DNA of 64,000 nucleotides from Bacteroidia bacterium (GTDB taxonomy: Bacteria > Bacteroidota > Bacteroidia > J057). Shown piece after piece: positions 42,910-51,569 of this stretch. The position numbers were made by a program, and so were the translations under genes. Within the stretch, counting starts at the first letter, position 1, and each line of letters starts with the position of its first letter. The notes below the pieces were generated by a model, which worked only from the letters and a program-made list of their open reading frames with translations, was not told the origin of the DNA and did not search any database. The stretch covers positions 62,001 to 126,000 of the forward strand of contig JAWPMV010000003.1 in assembly GCA_033391075.1 (NCBI GenBank), read 5' to 3'.

Positions 42910-42975
42910 GCATTAACAGGCCCATTTCACCAAAAAACAAGAACCTGAACGTACACAAAACACATTTCTCTATAC

Positions 42976-43020
42976 TACCCTTTTCCGTAGGATGCCAGGT
43001 CGGGAAAGGGTATTCTTCTT
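42976..43020 (+). terminator. Probable terminator after the Nramp-related gene
   Basis: A 12-bp stem, TACCCTTTTCCG (42976-42987) with CGGGAAAGGGTA (43001-43012, one G-U), has a 13-base loop and is followed by TTCTTCTT. Confidence 0.6.
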
Positions 43021-43161
43021 CATATTTATAAATGCTTGTTTGAGTAAAGAAAGCAGAAAGCCAATCGACATCATCTCAGCTCTTTAGTTATCGGATCATC
43101 AGAGATCCCTGAGAAAATCGAAAAGCAGCAATCTTTCTTGTAAATACTTAAGAGGCATTTT

Positions 43162-44268
43162 ATGCAAATCACACTCGTCCATGTATACAGGGTAAGGATA
43201 CCTTTTTCCTTCTCTGTAGACCATAACCTTAAAAAACGTAAAAGCTCCGAATCGCTTGTATTATCCCTTCATGGAGACGATGGAGAGCTGGGATATGGCG
43301 AATGTACTCCACGCCCTTATGTTACCGGAGAAAGTACTGCAGAAGTATGGCAGAGTTTTCAGGAAATCATCCAGCATTGGCCCTTGCCTCGGATTCAAAA
43401 GCTGGAAGACATTTTTAGCTTTTGCAGGAAACTGGAAGAACGATTTGCTATGCCCTCGCTGGTATGTGCCTGGGAGATGGCCTTGCTGGACCTTTGGGGG
43501 AAACACCAGAGATTGCCTCTGGCCTCTTTAATGGGAAAAGAAGTTGATTATGAGCCGCAATATTCCGCAGTTCTTCCCATGCTTCCACCCTTGAAACTCG
43601 AACATTGGTTGAAAAAGATCTCTGCCCTGAATTTAGCACACATAAAAATCAAGGTAGGGCATGAAGGAGATGTCGCAGACCTTGCTTTGGCCCGAATGAT
43701 CATGGGGCCTGAGGTTGATATCCGTATAGATGCCAATCGTGCCTGGAGCCTGAGTGAAGCAACTCAAAAGCTGGAAGAATTTCAGCCCTATCACATCAGT
43801 TGTGTAGAAGAACCTTTGCGGGAAGAAGAGACCGGGAATTTGTCGAAACTTGCGCAAAGAACTGATATCCCCCTTCTTCTTGACGAATCCCTTTGTCGCA
43901 AAGAACAGCTCCATTTTTATCTGAATGAGATGTCCCGGGATTCCTTTATGGTGAACCTGAAAATCTCAAAACTGGGAGGCTTGAGCAAATGCTCAGAAAT
44001 CTATCAAATCGCCCAGAAACATGGCATTTATTGTCAGTTGGGCTGCCATGTGGGAGAAACCGCCATCCTCAGTGCCGCTGGCAGAATCTTCGCCCAACAT
44101 CATGAACTCAAATATCTGGAAGGCTCCTTTGCGCCTTTCTTTATGGAAGATGACATTGCCCGACAGCCTTTGTTTTTCTCCTCAGAGGGAAAGGCTGATC
44201 GGATCGAAGGAAACGGTCTGGGAATTGAGATCGATCCTGTAAAGCTCGAAAGATATAGCGAGCACTGA
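43162..44268 (+). CDS. Enolase-superfamily enzyme, dipeptide epimerase/MLE-like
   Basis: 368 residues. The N-terminal capping domain is followed by a TIM barrel with the MLE-subgroup residues: K162-x-K164 (HIKIKVG), metal ligands Asp190 (RIDANRAW), Glu216 (VEEPL) and Asp241 (LLLDESL), and Lys267 in NLKISKLGG. Bacteroidota members of this subgroup include L-Ala-D/L-Glu and related dipeptide epimerases and o-succinylbenzoate synthase. The exact substrate is not fixed by these motifs. The gene is followed 35 bp later by an unknown protein on the same strand. Confidence 0.85.
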   Translation: MQITLVHVYRVRIPFSFSVDHNLKKRKSSESLVLSLHGDDGELGYGECTPRPYVTGESTAEVWQSFQEIIQHWPLPRIQKLEDIFSFCRKLEERFAMPSLVCAWEMALLDLWGKHQRLPLASLMGKEVDYEPQYSAVLPMLPPLKLEHWLKKISALNLAHIKIKVGHEGDVADLALARMIMGPEVDIRIDANRAWSLSEATQKLEEFQPYHISCVEEPLREEETGNLSKLAQRTDIPLLLDESLCRKEQLHFYLNEMSRDSFMVNLKISKLGGLSKCSEIYQIAQKHGIYCQLGCHVGETAILSAAGRIFAQHHELKYLEGSFAPFFMEDDIARQPLFFSSEGKADRIEGNGLGIEIDPVKLERYSEH

Positions 44269-44303
44269 GCCCTTATTTATTCCACTTACAAGCAAACCTA
44301 ATC

Positions 44304-45365
44304 ATGACTGCATCCATTACCCGAAAAATGACTTTTGCAGAATTTAACATAAACTTCAATACAATATCTGTAGACGAACTCTTTCAGCAATATGAGGAAA
44401 TCGGTTTTATATATCCCGCAAAGAAAGCTTTACTGGCGCCTCATATGGAAGAAATCAGGAACAACTGGAAAAACCTCTACCAAAGCCAGGAAAAGTATCT
44501 ATGGATTTTTACCAATGATCTTGCAAAAGTGAAAAACTTTGCCTCTATCACTGCCTGGAAACAAAGCAATTATTGCCTGCAGGCCCAGCACCTGGTCAGT
44601 GATGGAAATCCTTTCCTTTCCCTGAAAGTTATGCTGGGTGCCCAATTCAAAGCTGAGCACCAGCACCAAGCAGATGATGTACGTGCCAGTCAAAACTGGT
44701 TTCGTCCTAATAACCGTTATGCCTATCGGGTATTTGCTTCTATGTTTGAAAAGCTCGGCAGAGAAAAGGCAGCCCTTAACCTCTTCCAATTTCTGCAACT
44801 CCCGCTGAGGTTTATTCCGGAAACAGGCATGTATCCCTATGAAGTTGAAGAAGTGAAAGGAGTAGATGATGAGTTGATTAGCTGTATGACCGATCGATTC
44901 GGAGAGGCTTTTGTTCAGGCGGAAGAATTGAATGAAGCAGACATTTGTCTGGAAAAGATTGGGGCCGATTTCAGGAAGTACGGCTTAAATAGATCGAGAA
45001 AAGTCTTAAAAATCAAAGGGAAAAGTGGAAGACTATTGGCAGCTATGATTATGAACCGGGCACCCTTGGGGATCAATTTTAGCTATCTGGAAAATCGCGC
45101 CTATTATGTGATGGCTGAAAACCTCCGAAATGAGGAACGACTGGAAGTTCTTCGATTTATGAATAAACAAGCAAAACCCTACTATAGGGATATCAGTCTG
45201 AAAGCTATCCCGATCGTAACGGATAAGAAAACCTCCGATGCTTTGCAAAAACTGGATGCAAGATGGTTGAGAGAATATCTGCAAAGTATCTGGCTACGGG
45301 AAGGTTTCTCTCAATGGTATGAACATATCGCTTCCTTCCTGGAAAGAATAGAAAGAAGAATGTAG
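44304..45365 (+). CDS. Uncharacterised protein, 353 residues
   Basis: Not recognised. It has no signal peptide or membrane helix. It looks like a mixed alpha/beta cytoplasmic protein; the C-terminal half (KIKGKSGRLLAAMIMNRAPLGINFSYLENRAYY, in pieces) and the pairing of charged strands with an alpha-helical end hint at an acyltransferase (GNAT-like) fold, but no acetyl-CoA motif is clear. It probably shares a transcript with the epimerase-like gene, and a strong terminator ends the unit at 45447. Confidence 0.7.
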   Translation: MTASITRKMTFAEFNINFNTISVDELFQQYEEIGFIYPAKKALLAPHMEEIRNNWKNLYQSQEKYLWIFTNDLAKVKNFASITAWKQSNYCLQAQHLVSDGNPFLSLKVMLGAQFKAEHQHQADDVRASQNWFRPNNRYAYRVFASMFEKLGREKAALNLFQFLQLPLRFIPETGMYPYEVEEVKGVDDELISCMTDRFGEAFVQAEELNEADICLEKIGADFRKYGLNRSRKVLKIKGKSGRLLAAMIMNRAPLGINFSYLENRAYYVMAENLRNEERLEVLRFMNKQAKPYYRDISLKAIPIVTDKKTSDALQKLDARWLREYLQSIWLREGFSQWYEHIASFLERIERRM

Positions 45366-45417
45366 TTTATATATAGGAAAAGCTAAATAAGCATCATAAG
45401 TCTATTGTTTAGATGTA

Positions 45418-45447
45418 CCCCTGTCAGTATTGGCAGGGGATTTTTTG
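45418..45447 (+). terminator. Rho-independent terminator
   Basis: A 9-bp stem, CCCCTGTCA (45418-45426) with TGGCAGGGG (45431-45439, one U-G), has a 4-base loop and is followed by ATTTTTTG. Confidence 0.85.
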
Positions 45448-45477
45448 TGGGAAATATTCAACCCTAAACGAGTAGGT

Positions 45478-45530
45478 CAGTTATAAAACTGAAAATTTAG
45501 TTGATAAACTGATTTTTTAGTTATATACTT
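45478..45530. promoter_or_regulatory. Three-site BlaI-type operator
   Basis: AGTT half-sites begin at 45479, 45499 and 45519, exactly 20 bp apart. The first two form perfect dyads, CAGTT-ATAA-AACTG (45478-45491) and AGTT-GATA-AACT (45499-45510). The third, AGTTATATACT, is imperfect. They end 6 bp before the BlaI-like ATG, so they should cover the promoter of the pair. Confidence 0.65.
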
Positions 45531-45535
45531 GTGAC

Positions 45536-45910
45536 ATGAAACCTTTAACCCGCAAAGAAGAAGAGATCATGCAGATCCTATGGGAGCTGGAAAAAGCCTT
45601 TGTGAAAGACATTCGCGAACGCATTCCTGAACCCAAGCCGCATTATAATACTGTTTCCTCTATGGTTCGCTTCATGGTGGACAAAGGATATATAGGATAT
45701 AAGGCCTATGGAAAAACCCATGAATACTTTCCTCTGATCAGCAAGGAGAGTTATAGCAAACATTCCCTTTCAAATCTGGTCAATGGATATTTCTCAAATT
45801 CTTACAAAAGTGTCATTTCATTTATGGCTAAAGAAGAAGATATCAGCATTGACGAATTGAAGGAAATTATCTCCATGATCGAAAACGAAAAATCCGAGCA
45901 CAATGAATGA
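45536..45910 (+). CDS. BlaI/MecI/CopY-family repressor
   Basis: 124 residues with the penicillinase-repressor winged helix: LTRKEEEIMQILWELEKAFVKDI (in pieces), then HYNTVSSMVRFMVDKGYIGYK and a C-terminal dimerisation helix ending in DELKEIISMIEN. Such repressors are cleaved when the partner membrane protease is activated. The stop overlaps the start of the BlaR1-like gene by 8 bp, indicating translational coupling. The upstream array of three dyads is the probable operator. Confidence 0.92.
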   Translation: MKPLTRKEEEIMQILWELEKAFVKDIRERIPEPKPHYNTVSSMVRFMVDKGYIGYKAYGKTHEYFPLISKESYSKHSLSNLVNGYFSNSYKSVISFMAKEEDISIDELKEIISMIENEKSEHNE

Positions 45911-47324
45911 AATTATTCTGTACCTCTTTAAGAGCTCTCTCATTCTGACGGGCTTTTATCTTTTCTACAAATTCTTTTTGGACAACGATACTCACTATGG
46001 TATGCGGAGAGGGTTTTTGCTCCTTTCCATGATTACTGCCATACTGACACCCATGATTCCTTTTGGGTATGTAGAATACCAAAGCTGGGAGAATGTACTC
46101 TATTACCTGATCATTTCAGGTTCCCCTACAGAAGGAGGCGAGTTAGTCGAACAAATTACTCCGATCATCCAATCCTGGTCCTGGACGGATTATGCTGGTT
46201 TGATCTATGCCTTGGGAGTGGCAGTGATGTTGATACGCTTGATCTGGATAGGCATTCAATTGGCGGGCTTATTTGCCAAAGCGGAGTTTACAGAATTTGA
46301 CGGAAGATTGATTACTTATTCGCCAGAAGTAGTGATTCCTTTTTCTTTCTTCCATTATATTTTCCTTCCTGCTTTTGAGGAAGGTGAATATCCTGACCCG
46401 GTAATCCTCACCCACGAAGGTTTACATATACAAAAAAGACATAGCTGGGATGTAATCCTCTCTGAGGTAATCTTGCTGGTCTTTTGGTTCAACCCTATAA
46501 GTTGGCTCTTTAAAAAAGCTTTGCAAGAAGTTCACGAATACCAGGTTGATGCGCAAATCCTGGATGCGGGCTTCGATAAAAAAGCTTATCAGTTGCTTTT
46601 GCTCAATTACAGTGTCGGCAAGCAAAAAGTGGCGATCGCCAACTCTTTTAATCAACTAACAACTAAAAAAAGAATTTCCATGATGAACAAAAGAAAGTCA
46701 TCCAGACACGCAATGTTGAAATATTTAAGCTTTCTACCGATTGCTTTTCTGAGTCTTACCCTCATGTCTTCCAGCCCGGTTCCTGCGCTCGAACTTCAAT
46801 CTGTTAAGCAGGGAGAAGGTTGGATTGTCGTAGGAAAGGTTCTGGATAAAAATAATGAAGAGGCTTTGGTTGGTGCGACTGTTATTGTCAAAGGTACCCA
46901 GGTAGGTACCGTGACCGATCAGTACGGAATCTTCCAGATCGAAATTCCCAATGAGCCACCTGCCGACTTAATCATAAGTTATATTGGCTACGAAAAATAT
47001 GAAGTAGCTGTAGCCAAGAGTGGCGAATTGACGGTCAATTTGTCTACGGATACCGGATCAAGTTCTCACAGTTTTAAGGAACTGAGTATTCTGGTGAAAA
47101 GTAATAAGAAGGGAGATAGCGTTGTCATCAGATCCAATGATAGCAGCAAGGACGGACTAAAGCCTCTCTATGTTATAGACGGAGAAATAGTTACGATAGA
47201 AATATCCGAGCTTAAGCCAGATGATATCGCTTCCATCAATGTTCTGAAGGGAGAGGCTGCGGCTAAAAAGTACGGAAAAGATGGAGCGAATGGCGTAATA
47301 GAAATTACGATGAAAAAGAAATAA
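45903..47324 (+). CDS. BlaR1/M56-family metallopeptidase with CarboxypepD-like and TonB-plug domains
   Basis: 473 residues. An M56 membrane protease with several N-terminal helices and the zinc motif HEGLH (H171, E172, H175), followed by the family HEYQVD segment near 211-216. After a further helix, a carboxypeptidase-regulatory domain (about 307-372, GKVLDKNNEEALVGATVIVKGT in pieces) and a SusC-type plug fragment (about 405-470: LYVIDGE, SINVLKGEAAAKKYGKDGANGVIEITM in pieces) form the C-terminus. The plug has no barrel. The protein should relay an envelope signal to the BlaI-like repressor. This domain order recurs in Bacteroidota. Confidence 0.9.
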   Translation: MNEIILYLFKSSLILTGFYLFYKFFLDNDTHYGMRRGFLLLSMITAILTPMIPFGYVEYQSWENVLYYLIISGSPTEGGELVEQITPIIQSWSWTDYAGLIYALGVAVMLIRLIWIGIQLAGLFAKAEFTEFDGRLITYSPEVVIPFSFFHYIFLPAFEEGEYPDPVILTHEGLHIQKRHSWDVILSEVILLVFWFNPISWLFKKALQEVHEYQVDAQILDAGFDKKAYQLLLLNYSVGKQKVAIANSFNQLTTKKRISMMNKRKSSRHAMLKYLSFLPIAFLSLTLMSSSPVPALELQSVKQGEGWIVVGKVLDKNNEEALVGATVIVKGTQVGTVTDQYGIFQIEIPNEPPADLIISYIGYEKYEVAVAKSGELTVNLSTDTGSSSHSFKELSILVKSNKKGDSVVIRSNDSSKDGLKPLYVIDGEIVTIEISELKPDDIASINVLKGEAAAKKYGKDGANGVIEITMKKK

Positions 47325-47348
47325 ATGAAAAAGGGATAGACGTTTATT

Positions 47349-47379
47349 GCTCAGCCATTGATTTGGCTGAGCTTTTTTT
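47349..47379 (+). terminator. Rho-independent terminator after the BlaR1-like gene
   Basis: GCTCAGCCA (47349-47357) pairs with TGGCTGAGC (47364-47372) and is followed by seven T. Confidence 0.88.
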
Positions 47380-47496
47380 ATGGAAAATCCTTGTACGTGA
47401 AGTTTGTATCTCGACCCTAGAGAATAAGCCCTGGTATCAAATAGTAAGATTTGTAGATAGCCCCTTATCAGGAGGGAATTTATTAATAGGCTGGCT

Positions 47497-48204
47497 TCAG
47501 TTTCTTTCTTCTATAACCTCATGACTAGAGAATCGATACCTCATATTTCGGTAAACAGCAATATCTGTAATGTCCTCCGGTGTACCTGCTGGAATAGCTC
47601 TGCAATTGATGGAGATGCGATAAGGCCCATGAACAGGATTTACCCTATGCCAATTGTGCCCATGCAGAAGAAGCAGGCTGCCCTTTTTGGGACTTAATAC
47701 GAGCTGGCCCTGTAGTTCTTCATGAGGCTCACCTACCGATATTGGACCCACTTTATGGGTTTGAGGCAAAAGGAGAGTCTGTCCTCCGCTGCTTTCATCT
47801 ATATCGTGGGTATATACCAAACGATTCAAATTGAACTGCTCTTGATTTTCGGGAGGACAATCCTGGTGCCAGGCCTGTCCTCGGGTCCCTTGTTTGGAGA
47901 ACATGGCCATGGTGTAGAGGTTCTGCCAATTTGCTCCCAGAATGGCAGTACTTAAGGCGATCATTCGGGCATCCTTTTCCAATACCTCAAAACTGAGATT
48001 TCCCTCTTGAATTGGAAACCAGGGGATGACCTCCGTGGCTGATTTTTGGATGAATTCAAGCGAATGTTCCCATTCTGGATTTATCCCAAAGTGAGAGAGT
48101 ACTTCTTGATTCAGTTCATCCATAAGTGAAGCATCGAAAAAATCTTCGAGGAGGAGGTAGCCCTGAGACCAGAACTCTTTTGCTTTTTCTTGCCAGTTTA
48201 TCAT
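47497..48204 (-). CDS. Phytanoyl-CoA dioxygenase (PhyH) family protein
   Basis: 235 residues with a double-stranded beta-helix fold. The Fe(II) facial triad is H113-x-D115 in AWHQDCPP and His186 in HGHNWHRVNP; Arg196 in GPYRISIN probably binds 2-oxoglutarate. Substrate unknown; many small bacterial PhyH proteins hydroxylate lipids or secondary metabolites. The HD-domain gene is 25 bp upstream on the same strand. Confidence 0.88.
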   Translation of the reverse strand: MINWQEKAKEFWSQGYLLLEDFFDASLMDELNQEVLSHFGINPEWEHSLEFIQKSATEVIPWFPIQEGNLSFEVLEKDARMIALSTAILGANWQNLYTMAMFSKQGTRGQAWHQDCPPENQEQFNLNRLVYTHDIDESSGGQTLLLPQTHKVGPISVGEPHEELQGQLVLSPKKGSLLLLHGHNWHRVNPVHGPYRISINCRAIPAGTPEDITDIAVYRNMRYRFSSHEVIEERN

Positions 48205-48229
48205 AATCTTTTTGGAGAAGTTCAGGAAT

Positions 48230-48787
48230 TTATTTCTTCATCATCGGCAGGGGATTTAAGGGATGTTTGAGAAAATGCCGGAAGAAAGAAGAAAGGATGA
48301 TCAGGTGAAAGTTCAGCAAGGGAAATCGGCGGTAATTCTCTCTGATGAAGCGGCGCTCTAATCCAAAGGAAATCTTGCCAAAGGAAAGGTCTAACAAATC
48401 AGCTTTTCTGAAGGCTTCCACATTATCACGATAAGGTCCTTTATAAGAAGTAATCTTATGGTGCATATCGATCATGCTTGCGATCTCTTCATTCCATTCG
48501 GATTTCCCTGCCTGCGAAAGATAGGAGGAGGCCATTCGACGGGAAGGATCGAGATAATCGAAGGTGCTATCTGTCCAGATACCGATATCGTGGTAAACCG
48601 CTGCTATGGCAATTTTCTCCACATCATCCGGATCTGAATTATGCTTTAGGGCCCAAGTCAGATTGGCTACTCTGTGTACATGATTTCTGTAGGGAAGATA
48701 ATGTTTGCCCAGACGCCTTTCGAAAGGAGAGATCAGGGCGTCTATTTTTTCTTCAAATATATGGGAATGGGTTCTGCGATCACTCAT
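48230..48787 (-). CDS. HD-domain phosphohydrolase-like protein
   Basis: 185 residues. The HD motif appears as HRVANLTWAL at about 38-47 followed by VYHDIGIWTDS at about 64-74, with IDMHHK and AFRKADLLDLSFG further on. HD proteins hydrolyse nucleotides or related phosphoesters; the substrate is unknown. It precedes the PhyH gene on the same strand (25 bp gap), probably as one transcript. Confidence 0.85.
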   Translation of the reverse strand: MSDRRTHSHIFEEKIDALISPFERRLGKHYLPYRNHVHRVANLTWALKHNSDPDDVEKIAIAAVYHDIGIWTDSTFDYLDPSRRMASSYLSQAGKSEWNEEIASMIDMHHKITSYKGPYRDNVEAFRKADLLDLSFGKISFGLERRFIRENYRRFPLLNFHLIILSSFFRHFLKHPLNPLPMMKK

Positions 48788-48932
48788 ACGGGGAGATCTT
48801 TCCCCAATATAAATCCTTTCCCGCGTATTATTATCAGGGAAATTACTTCGCCCGAAATTTTGAGGGGCAATGAGCCGATGCGACCCTGATCAGCTCGTCA
48901 TACACAAAAAGCCTGTCAGTCCGTAGCTGGAA

Positions 48933-49451
48933 TCAGAGGTAGCGTTCGCGGATGATTTTCATGTGCCAGCGTTCATGGCCAAGGATCATGAAAGCAATGG
49001 CCCTGGAAGATGCGTCAAAGCCACTGGCTTCTCCCATATTTGAGAGGTCTGTATCATTGAGGCTAGCGAGCAGAGACTGGCTGCTTTTGCGCAAGATTTG
49101 AAACTCTTCTATCAGCTCGGCCATGCTTTTGGCATTTGCACCTGAAGGTTCGATATATACCTCTTGATTAAAGCCAGCCAATGGAGTTGCATCTCCTCTG
49201 CCGATACGAAACATGCGATAAGCAAAGATGCGCTCGCTATCGATCAGGTGTTGGAAGACTTCTTTGATGCTCCATTTCCCTTCGGCATAGCGATAGCTTC
49301 CTTTTTCTTCCGGGATAGCAGAAAAGAAATCCACGACTTCGGCGAGAGAGGATAGGAAGCCATCCCTTAAGGAAAGATCGGCGGGAATCTGTTCGATATA
49401 GCGATCGTAGTATTCGTTATTTTCTTTGCGGGCAAGTTCAGTTCTATTCAT
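48933..49451 (-). CDS. DinB-family protein
   Basis: 172 residues, a four-helix bundle of the DinB_2 type: KWSIKEVFQHLIDSERIFAYR holds the first metal His, and GHERWHMKIIRERYL at the C-terminus holds the other two. DinB-like bundles include metal-dependent thiol transferases and stress proteins; the role here is unknown. It is monocistronic between the HD gene and the LytTR pair. Confidence 0.86.
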   Translation of the reverse strand: MNRTELARKENNEYYDRYIEQIPADLSLRDGFLSSLAEVVDFFSAIPEEKGSYRYAEGKWSIKEVFQHLIDSERIFAYRMFRIGRGDATPLAGFNQEVYIEPSGANAKSMAELIEEFQILRKSSQSLLASLNDTDLSNMGEASGFDASSRAIAFMILGHERWHMKIIRERYL

Positions 49452-49567
49452 AATCAGACATGTATTGGAAGAACTAAATTAGTAGATTTTGGGAAAAAGG
49501 AAGTGGTCCGGTTTTTAAGAGAAGAGCCATCCGGTTGGCGGGTATGAGTTCAAATTCAGAAGAACTC

Positions 49568-50281
49568 TCATTTTCTAAAGAATTTCATGACTTCCTGTTT
49601 GTAGCTGATGCCGATAGGAATTTCATGCTCCTGGATTTCGATGTCATGCGTGGAATAGGCACTGACCTTCCGGGTGTTGACGATGAAAGACCGGTGTACC
49701 CTGAGAAAGTGATCGGGTAGGATATTGGCAAACTCACTGATCTTTTCTTTGGTGGTGATGCTTTTGTCAGGAAGATGAATGCGGATGTAGTCTTTAAGAC
49801 TTTCGATGAATAGAACTTCCGTGAATTTAACCTTCACAAATTTGCGATTGGTATTTACATAAAGGAAGTCCTCCTCGGGGCTTTCCTGTGGCTTCTGAGG
49901 GCTTATGTCTACTTTTTGAGGCTCCCGACTCATGTATTTGTTTACGGAGCGGAAAAAGCGTTCAAAGGTGATGGGCTTAAGCAGGTAATCAATGACATCC
50001 AGCTCATAACCCTCCAGGGCATATTCTCGGTAAGCGGTAGTCAGGATGATGCCCGGTTTGTAATGAAGAGATTTGATAAATTCTATACCATTGAGGACCG
50101 GCATCTGAATATCCAGAAAGAGGAGGTCAATCTTTTCCTTTTTCAGGATATCAAAAGCCTCCAGGGCATTCCAGCAACTGGCCACCCATTCCAATTGTGG
50201 AACCTGCTCTATATGCTTTTGGATTAAACCGGCGGCTAGCGGTTCATCATCAACTACCAGACATCTGATAAGATCGCTCAT
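49568..50281 (-). CDS. LytTR-family response regulator
   Basis: 237 residues with a receiver domain (acidic D11-D12, phospho-acceptor Asp57 in LLFLDIQMP, Lys107-region YLLKP) and a C-terminal LytTR DNA-binding domain (about 138-235, DHFLRVHRSFIVN). The start codon overlaps the upstream sensor kinase stop by 4 bp. It is the output half of the second LytS/LytTR pair in the window. Confidence 0.93.
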   Translation of the reverse strand: MSDLIRCLVVDDEPLAAGLIQKHIEQVPQLEWVASCWNALEAFDILKKEKIDLLFLDIQMPVLNGIEFIKSLHYKPGIILTTAYREYALEGYELDVIDYLLKPITFERFFRSVNKYMSREPQKVDISPQKPQESPEEDFLYVNTNRKFVKVKFTEVLFIESLKDYIRIHLPDKSITTKEKISEFANILPDHFLRVHRSFIVNTRKVSAYSTHDIEIQEHEIPIGISYKQEVMKFFRK

Positions 50282-51348
50282 AGTTCTATACTTAATTGAA
50301 CCTCATAGGTATCTTCCTCTTCATGGATCTGCCAGACATGCCTGTCCGGATAACTGAGTTCCAATTGGCGTCGGATATTTTGCGAACCAATTCCTCCTTT
50401 ATAATTCATCTTATCTTCCTGTATTGTGGGAGGTTTGGTATTGAAGACATTGAAATAGAGGATTTGATCTTTGACCTCCAGATTTATTCGGATAATGGCC
50501 TCTCCTATGGCCCCGCTTACTCCATGCTTAAAGGCATTTTCCACGATAGATAGCAGCATCAGGGGAGATATCTTTGCATGCTCACTTTCCACCTCCTTTT
50601 TAAAACTCAACCTTAGCCTATTGCCGTATCTCAAGGTCTCCAAATCAATGAAATTTTGAATCAGGTCTATTTCCTGTTGGATACTTACCTTGTCCTGGGT
50701 GCCTTTGTATAGCATAAAGTCCAGCATTCCCGAAAGCTTTTCAACTACTTCCGGCGCTTTATCTGATTTGTCCAGGGTCAGGGCATAGAGGTTATTGAGG
50801 GTATTGAAAAGAAAGTGAGGATGTATTTGAGATTTCAGGAAGTTGAGCTCGCTGATAGCCTTTTCCTTTTGGAGTTGGTCCAATTGCTGTTTTTCCTCTG
50901 CTCGGTTTTTCACCATCTTAACAAAAAGAAAGACAAAACTGAAGAAATAGGTAGGAATCAAATAATTCCCGATGGTGATGGAGTAATTGCTCATGATCTC
51001 GAGGATTGACTCCTGATAGATGGTTTCGCCTCCCAAGGGTTCAGCTATGTACACATTGTTGATCCGGTAGAGGACAGTGAATACATAAAGACTGAGGAGG
51101 AATGAAAGAATAAACTGAATGTATTTGCCTTTCTGCAGGTAGCGGGGTATTTGGAAGTACACCAGGAAATAGGTCGCCAGCATTTTGGTGGGAATACCGA
51201 TGGCGCGGTATACATAGGAGTAAAGAACTTTGTCACCCGTAGGTTCTGAATAAATGGGAGCTATCAGCAACACTCCTAACCAGAAAAGGGCGTGGGAGAG
51301 AAGCCGATTTTGCAGGATGCGATCTATGAGGCTAACTTCTTGCTTCAT
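50278..51348 (-). CDS. LytS-type sensor histidine kinase
   Basis: 356 residues. Four membrane helices at the N-terminus (about 15-140) are followed by the His_kinase domain with H-box KSQIHPHFLFNTLNNLYAL and an HATPase end (SIVENAFKHG N-box, GGIGSQNIRRQLEL G-box). It has no extracytoplasmic sensor domain, so it likely responds to membrane or intracellular cues. It is translationally coupled to the response regulator. Confidence 0.92.
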   Translation of the reverse strand: MKQEVSLIDRILQNRLLSHALFWLGVLLIAPIYSEPTGDKVLYSYVYRAIGIPTKMLATYFLVYFQIPRYLQKGKYIQFILSFLLSLYVFTVLYRINNVYIAEPLGGETIYQESILEIMSNYSITIGNYLIPTYFFSFVFLFVKMVKNRAEEKQQLDQLQKEKAISELNFLKSQIHPHFLFNTLNNLYALTLDKSDKAPEVVEKLSGMLDFMLYKGTQDKVSIQQEIDLIQNFIDLETLRYGNRLRLSFKKEVESEHAKISPLMLLSIVENAFKHGVSGAIGEAIIRINLEVKDQILYFNVFNTKPPTIQEDKMNYKGGIGSQNIRRQLELSYPDRHVWQIHEEEDTYEVQLSIEL

Positions 51349-51569
51349 CTTGTGAAATCTTGATCCTCAAAATACATAAAGTCCCCAATCTCCTGAACTT
51401 TGTCGACCAATGAGAGACTTCAACCCCCGAATGTGGCTGTTCTTCCCCTAAATAATATTGAGCGATCCTGAAAAGGTATTCGGCAGTTCAAAGTGCTTGT
51501 CTGCCGCTTTTTTTCATATAGCCTGTTTTTTTCCCCCATACTTGTATCAAACATCAAAAAAATAAGCTC

